Origin: Yponomeuta sedellus
Lineage: Eukaryota > Arthropoda > Insecta > Lepidoptera > Yponomeutidae
DNA: 64,000 bases
Direction: 5' to 3'
NCBI GenBank assembly: GCA_934045075.1
Contig: OW203722.1
Span: 13,268,796-13,332,795 of the forward strand
Made by a program: the position numbers and the translations under genes. Positions 62,401-64,000 of this stretch are shown one piece after another. The notes beneath the pieces are model-generated. The model worked only from the letters and a program-made list of their open reading frames with translations, was not told the DNA's origin and searched no databases. The stretch's first letter is position 1, and every line of letters starts with the position of its first letter.

Positions 62401-63879
62401 AGAGGCCTATACCCAGCAGTGGGGTTTACCGGGCTGATGATGATGATTGGTATTGTGTATTAACAGTAATGTCCTTCTAACTATTAATCCACATGCATGT
62501 AACATAATTCATTTGGTCATAAATAATTTTTACTGTACAGTACTCTAATAAAAAAAATATACATTCAATTTCGCGTCCAATTTGACGCAATAACATATGG
62601 GAGCGCATCCGCACAGTCCAGACGTCCGCTTCGATTGCGAGAGTTAGCGCGACCCATATTTATAACTTCGCGAGTTTCCTTTATTCGCTGCGCGGGGCGC
62701 GCGTGTCTGCAGTGCTGCGATTGGTCATATTATTTTACTTGTTTCATGTCCTTACTAGTGTGATCATAATTTGCTGTATATATATTTTAGCTTTGTAAAT
62801 AAATGTGCTGAGTAGTCTGTTCCTCGTACTTTAGTTTCATTCAAACGTTAGGCTGCCCCCTTCAACAATAGTAAGACCCCTCGAGTCACTTACAAACATT
62901 TTAATGCCGAAAGGTCGTGGACTGTCCGGTCGGCTGACCGGACCCAACCCTGCTATATCCGGTGCAGCTCACCTTTATTGCCGAAGAGGTCGCTGAACAT
63001 GCTGGAGGTGGAGGCGGCGAGGCCGTTGAGGTCGGAGCTGATGTTTGAGAAGAAGTCGCGGTGGGTGGCCGCCAGCAGGCTGGCGCTTTGCAGCGCGGTG
63101 GAGTCGCGGCGGCCCGGCGGCGCGCCCGCCGCCTCCTGGCTCTCGCCCTGCGGGTCGCCGAGGCCACCGTCACGTGGGAGACACGTCAATGGCCTTGAGG
63201 CCATCCTCAGGCCATTCCCATACAGTGTAGTTTGGTTTTTATTTACATAAGACATGCCGGATCGAAATGAAACTTTGCCAATACGTTTAGAGGGCACAAG
63301 TCGAGGATTGATCGTTGTTAGATTAAATTATTTATAACAATGAAATTAAAATAAATTACAGCCTGAGAATAGTTTCTACGAAAAGTCTTACGAGGCTATA
63401 GTTTATTTTATCTTCTGTTATTCTCAGTTGTAAGCTCGATTAAACCTCGATTTGTGTCCTGTAAATGTATTGGAAAAGTTTTTTTGCCATCGGGCAAAGA
63501 AACTTTTCCTCCTTTGTAAATAAAATCCGAACCACGTCTGTATGGGAATTACTCCTTGAGGGAGTCTTAAGCCGTCGAGCATTATGGCTCGTAACTCAAG
63601 TCCAAGTATCGTTTGGACGAAGACTTTGTGAATTTTATTAAGACCAGAAATAACTGACAAAAAACAAAAAATCACCTTGATCAGCAACCCTTTTTTCGCC
63701 GCTGCTTCCTTGGCGCTCTTGGTGAAATCGCCCAGCGTTGACTTCCCCACGTAATGCAGGTCCTCCAGCGTGTTTTTGCTGACAGCTGTCGCGGTCTTGC
63801 TGGCTTCCAGCGCGGACTTGGATGCTTCGTGCATGCTCTTGGACGCCTCTTCCGCAGCCTTCTTGGCGTGGAGAGTAAG
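41302..63879 (-). CDS. Rab3-GEF: Rab3 GDP/GTP exchange factor (Rab3-GEF / MADD), C-terminal half, 20 exons
   Basis: The family activates Rab3 and Rab27 on synaptic and secretory vesicles and, in vertebrates, binds the TNF receptor (MADD/DENN). From 5' to 3' the exons are 63879-63676, 63147-62973, 62186-61975, 61235-61077, 60635-60392, 58246-58119, 57680-57555, 54900-54735, 54020-53683, 52995-52836, 51597-51470, 51100-50975, 49595-49554, 47076-47004, 46805-46759, 45469-45317, 44915-44742, 43971-43831, 42810-42698 and 41494-41302. All have AG/GT borders, and the phases chain without a break over 3102 nt to a TAG. Recognisable blocks are the linker [20 protein letters not shown], the death-domain-like part ([46 protein letters not shown]) and the PH-like module ([28 protein letters not shown]). 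The catalytic DENN module must lie beyond the right edge. The gene converges with the MGA-like gene. Confidence 0.92.
41935..41980. repeat. Perfect 21-bp-arm hairpin
   Basis: Arms AAAAGATAAGATCACAATACA and its complement with loop TAAT, in the last Rab3-GEF intron. Preceding AGATAAGATAAG repeats part of the arm. Confidence 0.8.
42698..42810 (-). CDS. Rab3-GEF: Rab3-GEF exon: proline-rich tail, penultimate
   Basis: [20 protein letters not shown] then [17 protein letters not shown], with two bases left for the last exon. Acceptor GGGCCGCAG, donor GTAAGG. A disordered, proline-rich sequence with possible SH3-binding PPRP-type words. Confidence 0.68.
42952..43027. mobile_element. 76-bp inverted-repeat element
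   Basis: 18-bp perfect arms (AATTACCTTATTTCCCGA and its complement) surround a 40-bp centre. TTAATTA sits at the left edge. Probably a tiny MITE in a Rab3-GEF intron. Confidence 0.65.
43348..43408. mobile_element. 61-bp micro-element sharing ends with the 892-bp element
   Basis: It starts AGGCCTGCGCAGAC and ends with the exact inverse. TCA lies outside both ends (43345-43347 and 43409-43411). The inner sequence also folds (GTCCCTTGGGGAC). Its ends match those of 9890-10781, so both are probably substrates of one transposase. Confidence 0.75.
43462..43655 (+). repeat. 5S-headed SINE family, 5'-truncated copy
   Basis: The body from GTCATGTTATGGCAGTCGTC to CCAGCAGTGGGGACA is present without the 5S-like head. 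Lies in a Rab3-GEF intron, antisense to the gene. Confidence 0.75.
43668..43805 (-). repeat. tRNA-headed SINE (family D)
   Basis: On the minus strand: AGAGCGGTTGCACCGGAGAG as a weak A-box part, GAGGTCGTGGGTTCAAATCT as a clear B-box, then a body ending in AATAAAATTTTCTTATTTT. Retroposed next to the 5S-type SINE. Confidence 0.65.
43831..43971 (-). CDS. Rab3-GEF: Rab3-GEF exon: proline/alanine-rich tail
   Basis: Forty-seven codons, phase 0 to 0, very GC-rich: [20 protein letters not shown] followed by [16 protein letters not shown]. Disordered. Acceptor GTCCCGCAG, donor GTGAGT. A SINE lies directly downstream in the intron. Confidence 0.7.
44505..44690 (+). pseudogene. LINE reverse-transcriptase C-terminal fragment with GATGATGAT tail
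   Basis: [17 protein letters not shown] followed by [14 protein letters not shown] is the typical C-terminal end of insect LINE reverse transcriptases of the RTE/CR1 type. After it comes GGCTGATTATGATGATGAT, a usual 3' tail of such elements. The copy contains a stop and is 5'-truncated. Confidence 0.65.
44742..44915 (-). CDS. Rab3-GEF: Rab3-GEF exon: Ser/Arg-rich tail
   Basis: Fifty-eight codons, phase 0 to 0 ([20 protein letters not shown] then a disordered stretch). Low conservation is expected; support comes from splice sites and phase. TGACGTCACG occurs twice within the exon as part of the coding sequence. Confidence 0.7.
45317..45469 (-). CDS. Rab3-GEF: Rab3-GEF exon: [14 protein letters not shown] segment
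   Basis: Fifty-one codons, phase 0 to 0: [20 protein letters not shown] is the last strongly conserved block. It is followed by a proline-rich tail ([20 protein letters not shown]). In human MADD the protein ends soon after this block, so the exons that follow form a longer insect-type tail. Confidence 0.9.
46759..46805 (-). CDS. Rab3-GEF: Rab3-GEF 47-nt exon
   Basis: Encodes [16 protein letters not shown] (the first codon is shared). Acceptor ACATTGCAG, donor GTGAGT. It matches the basic NPKTRxxxxRKxKxxM segment of the family. Confidence 0.87.
47004..47076 (-). CDS. Rab3-GEF: Rab3-GEF exon: [18 protein letters not shown] segment
   Basis: [20 protein letters not shown] then LEEF, ending with one base of the next codon. 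Acceptor TATGTTTCAG, donor GTAAGT. Confidence 0.9.
47077..49553. other. Rab3-GEF intron with GC-rich, CpG-dense patches
   Basis: Between exons 49595-49554 and 47076-47004. Most is AT-rich, but 48120-48340 and 48680-48835 are GC-rich with many CG pairs. No exon with proper borders was found. It could hold an internal promoter or a CpG island; this is speculative. Confidence 0.35.
48123..48184 (+). repeat. G-rich tandem repeat
   Basis: GTGGGTGCGGGGGATGGG-type units recur about three times and run into GGGGCGGGGGCGGGGGAGGG. It contains many closely spaced runs of three or more G, enough for G-quadruplex formation, and Sp1-type GGGCGG boxes. Confidence 0.7.
49554..49595 (-). CDS. Rab3-GEF: Rab3-GEF 42-nt microexon
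   Basis: Only 14 codons ([14 protein letters not shown]), phase 0 to 0, with acceptor ATTTTAAG and donor GTATGT. The sequence fills exactly the gap between GGLIQ and [10 protein letters not shown] expected from MADD homologues, which is the main support for so small an exon. Confidence 0.85.
49950..50095 (-). repeat. 5S-headed SINE family, truncated and internally deleted copy
   Basis: In minus-strand sense it runs from GGCAGTCGTTAAGACATGTC to AGGGTTGATACC and lacks the 5S-like head. The block containing the GAAGAGACCCGTG word is also missing. Confidence 0.7.
50975..51100 (-). CDS. Rab3-GEF: Rab3-GEF exon: [13 protein letters not shown] segment
   Basis: Forty-two codons, phase 0 to 0: [20 protein letters not shown], then [19 protein letters not shown]. 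The ELGGEFPxQD and GEGGLxQ words are family signatures. Confidence 0.92.
51470..51597 (-). CDS. Rab3-GEF: Rab3-GEF exon: [16 protein letters not shown] segment
   Basis: It completes the PH-like module: [20 protein letters not shown], then [20 protein letters not shown]. Acceptor AAATTTTAG, donor GTGAGT; phases match both neighbours. Confidence 0.93.
52150..52345 (-). repeat. Possible decayed tRNA SINE related to family B
   Basis: Words shared with the 61432-61806 SINE in the same order include CTACAAATTC, TGTACATAACTCCGAAA and AGTCATCGATA...TCGAACCCACC, the last resembling a B-box in reverse. The head is not readable. Confidence 0.35.
52836..52995 (-). CDS. Rab3-GEF: Rab3-GEF exon: start of PH-like module with glycine insert
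   Basis: [20 protein letters not shown] is followed by an uninterrupted glycine-rich insert ([13 protein letters not shown]) and [19 protein letters not shown]. The glycine run is encoded by a GC-rich tract and replaces a short turn between two strands. The donor is GTCAGT, weaker than its neighbours. Confidence 0.9.
53048..53142 (+). repeat. 5S-headed SINE family, strongly 5'-truncated copy
   Basis: Only the last 95 bp of the family remain (CCCCGTGGTTGAGTATGGCC to GGTTTGATATC). It lies about 50 bp from a Rab3-GEF acceptor. Confidence 0.75.
53477..53680 (+). repeat. tRNA-headed SINE (family E), abutting an exon
   Basis: GAGGTCCCGGGTTCGAATCC is a strong B-box. It is followed by GGCTGGAGACAAAAG, a body with CACGACACAGGCTATCCTAG, and a TGATATCAAAAAAG end. 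The A-box half is degenerate. The tail stops within 15 bp of the donor site of the largest Rab3-GEF exon. Confidence 0.7.
53683..54020 (-). CDS. Rab3-GEF: Rab3-GEF exon: [15 protein letters not shown] / death-domain-like core
   Basis: The largest exon here, 112 codons plus two bases. It carries [40 protein letters not shown] and [20 protein letters not shown]. This is the best-conserved part of the C-terminal half and the basis of the identification. The donor GTAAGC abuts a retroposed SINE. Confidence 0.95.
54735..54900 (-). CDS. Rab3-GEF: Rab3-GEF exon: TYLYQGLIG segment
   Basis: A Ser/Gly/Pro-rich peptide ([20 protein letters not shown]) leads into the conserved [16 protein letters not shown], which immediately precedes the [11 protein letters not shown] block in MADD. 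The donor GTAAGA leaves one base. Confidence 0.88.
55745..56094 (+). repeat. 5S-headed SINE, near full-length copy in + orientation
   Basis: It begins after GGAAGCGCTC and shows ATCACTTATGTTAAGCAACA, GGCGAGGTCAGGTACTCGAT and GGATGACCATC (55797-55846), which align with the 3' half of 5S rRNA. The shared body (GCGCTTCCGTGCTTCGCAAG onward) and the end ACATGTAAAGGGTTGATATC follow. Best copy for defining orientation. Confidence 0.8.
56617..56659. repeat. Perfect 17-bp-arm hairpin
   Basis: TGTTTTGCGGTACTACA and its complement with a 9-nt loop, in a Rab3-GEF intron. Confidence 0.75.
57555..57680 (-). CDS. Rab3-GEF: Rab3-GEF exon: [19 protein letters not shown] segment
   Basis: Forty-two codons, phase 0 to 0, acceptor TATGCGTTAG, donor GTAAGT. 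It ends [13 protein letters not shown] Ser/Asp-rich regulatory linker in the family. Symmetrical and therefore a candidate cassette exon. Confidence 0.82.
58119..58246 (-). CDS. Rab3-GEF: Rab3-GEF exon: acidic linker
   Basis: Encodes [20 protein letters not shown], then [20 protein letters not shown] and DSD. Acceptor GTGTTTACAG, donor GTAAGT. The first codon is completed by the base left by the previous exon, which confirms both borders. Confidence 0.87.
58670..58723. repeat. Perfect 25-bp-arm hairpin
   Basis: Arms 58670-58694 and 58699-58723 (starting CGACATTGATATTAGGCTTG) with loop CAGA. Pairing continues outward with one mismatch to about 31 bp. The word CATTGATA also occurs near 58545, where it may be part of a decayed relative. 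Confidence 0.82.
58747..59746. other. Rab3-GEF intron stretch
   Basis: No gene. The word AATATTCTTTATTG at 59391 recurs at 44082 and 60315 and is the inverse of a 3' end containing AATAAAG, a frequent 3' terminus of retroposed copies. Confidence 0.35.
59749..60312. mobile_element. Tc1/mariner-type MITE with long inverted repeats
   Basis: The outermost 30 bp are perfect inverted repeats starting CAGGGCGTCCCAAAGTTATG (59749-59778 and 60283-60312), and TA lies outside both ends. The repeats extend inward to over 110 bp, but the right arm is interrupted at about 60089-60282 by a tRNA-like SINE. It encodes no transposase. It sits in a Rab3-GEF intron just beyond the exon at 60392. Confidence 0.85.
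60089..60282 (+). repeat. SINE-like insertion nested in the MITE arm
   Basis: It interrupts the right inverted repeat, whose uninterrupted version is visible in the left arm. It contains AGTCGGTTCGATTCCCAGAC, a B-box in T-arm context. The rest is AT-rich. The flanking duplication is short (CTT), so deletion during insertion is likely. Confidence 0.6.
60392..60635 (-). CDS. Rab3-GEF: Rab3-GEF exon: [20 protein letters not shown] segment
   Basis: Encodes [20 protein letters not shown], then [20 protein letters not shown] and a Ser/Thr-rich end. The donor GTGGGT leaves one base. The MITE at 59749-60312 ends only 79 bp downstream of this exon. Confidence 0.9.
61077..61235 (-). CDS. Rab3-GEF: Rab3-GEF exon: [15 protein letters not shown] segment
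   Basis: Fifty-three codons, phase 0 to 0, acceptor [30 protein letters not shown] and [16 protein letters not shown] are highly conserved in the family. A symmetrical exon, so it could be skipped without breaking the frame. Confidence 0.9.
61313..61352. repeat. Perfect 17-bp-arm hairpin
   Basis: TAACAAAAGATGCTAGC and its complement with a 6-nt loop, 78 bp upstream (in gene sense) of a Rab3-GEF exon. Confidence 0.78.
61432..61806 (-). repeat. tRNA-headed SINE (family B), full length
   Basis: The minus-strand head GGTGGTAGCTCAGTGGGTCG (A-box) and CCAGGTTCGATCCACAGTGC (B-box) is followed by a 300-bp body. The body contains AGGCCGACTAAGCTGTCAGG and ends GGACGCTGTATAAATCATCT. The truncated copy at 29135 shares its tail. 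Antisense relation to Rab3-GEF does not apply: both read leftward. Confidence 0.78.
61975..62186 (-). CDS. Rab3-GEF: Rab3-GEF exon: [13 protein letters not shown] segment
   Basis: A Gln-rich start ([15 protein letters not shown]) is followed by [20 protein letters not shown] and ENQAFLND, wording typical of MADD just before its central helical region. Acceptor CCCCTTCAG, donor GTAGGT. Confidence 0.88.
62350..62460 (+). pseudogene. LINE 3' terminal fragment
   Basis: [20 protein letters not shown] then WGLPG is the usual C-terminal end of a LINE reverse transcriptase, followed by GGGCTGATGATGATGATT. Only the last 110 bp survive. Confidence 0.6.
62461..62970. other. Rab3-GEF intron stretch
   Basis: Nothing firm. 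A GC-richer patch near 62590-62720 (GCGCGGGGCGCGCG) has no coding frame that fits the exon chain. Confidence 0.3.
62973..63147 (-). CDS. Rab3-GEF: Rab3-GEF exon: STALQ...[13 protein letters not shown] segment
   Basis: Encodes [20 protein letters not shown], then [20 protein letters not shown] and [11 protein letters not shown]. The donor leaves one base that completes a Gly codon with the next exon. The exact acceptor (CGACCCGCAG at 63148) is the least certain border here because the frame is also open a little further upstream. Confidence 0.8.
63676..63879 (-). CDS. Rab3-GEF: Rab3-GEF exon: linker after the DENN module
   Basis: Sixty-eight codons, phase 0 at both ends, acceptor CTCCCGCTAG. 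The peptide is alanine-, lysine- and serine-rich and helical ([20 protein letters not shown]), ending in the conserved [20 protein letters not shown] motif. This is the most upstream exon visible. The spacer from 63880 to the window end shows no further exon. Confidence 0.85.
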
Positions 63880-64000
63880 CTAGCGGGAGAAGCAGGTCTT
63901 AGTGTAGAGTTGGAAGGAGTGTTCTGTCAAATTGTGCTATGAATAAGCGATTTGTGTTCTAGATTTAAGTGTAATGTTACATAAGCTTATTTTTTGTTGT
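63880..64000. other. Window end: intron upstream (in gene sense) of the first visible Rab3-GEF exon
   Basis: No exon border or coding similarity. The preceding exon of the gene should be further right. Confidence 0.4.

Overview
The window looks like a piece of a lepidopteran (moth or butterfly) chromosome. Coding sequence is split into short exons with GT/AG junctions, introns and spacers are AT-rich, and they are packed with insect-type transposons: a mariner relic, a Jockey-clade retrotransposon, piggyBac and hAT derivatives, tRNA- and 5S-rRNA-headed SINEs and many small inverted-repeat elements. No bacterial-type operon, CRISPR array or origin is present. The assignment to Lepidoptera is an inference from this repeat landscape.

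Two protein-coding genes stand out, and they converge tail to tail. (1) On the + strand, 15979-34337, is a homologue of MGA (MAX gene-associated protein). It has one very large exon of about 1317 codons followed by three small exons separated by long, repeat-filled introns. The product has the eight-cysteine CxxxxCxxxCxC pair typical of MGA and a C-terminal helix-loop-helix/leucine zipper, but the DNA-binding basic region is not recognisable and no T-box is visible. (2) On the - strand, 63879-41302, is the C-terminal half of Rab3-GEF/MADD. I could resolve 20 consecutive exons whose reading phases all agree (3102 nt, 1033 codons plus stop). The N-terminal DENN module must lie beyond the right edge.

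The first 15 kb contain no confident host gene. They hold a mariner element with target-site duplication and a broken transposase, a YqaJ-type nuclease relic interrupted by dispersed repeats, several SINEs, a 0.9-kb inverted-repeat element, a tandem 90-bp repeat and a piggyBac transposase relic. A 24-codon terminal exon at 283-354 is possible but weak. The second MGA intron houses a 4.6-kb Jockey element with a 10-bp target-site duplication, itself inserted in a small inverted-repeat element. The third intron holds a 2.8-kb giant inverted repeat with a SINE at its centre and a hAT-type element inserted in one arm. Between the two genes (34.4-41.3 kb) lie a piggyBac-type non-autonomous element, a tRNA SINE, a 680-bp TIR element and two 5S-headed SINEs.

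The most interesting observations are: an eight-copy SINE family whose 5' end resembles the 3' half of 5S rRNA and whose copies are truncated only from that end; the MGA homologue without a recognisable basic region; the giant inverted repeat; and a 61-bp element sharing ends with an 892-bp element, each flanked by 3-bp duplications.
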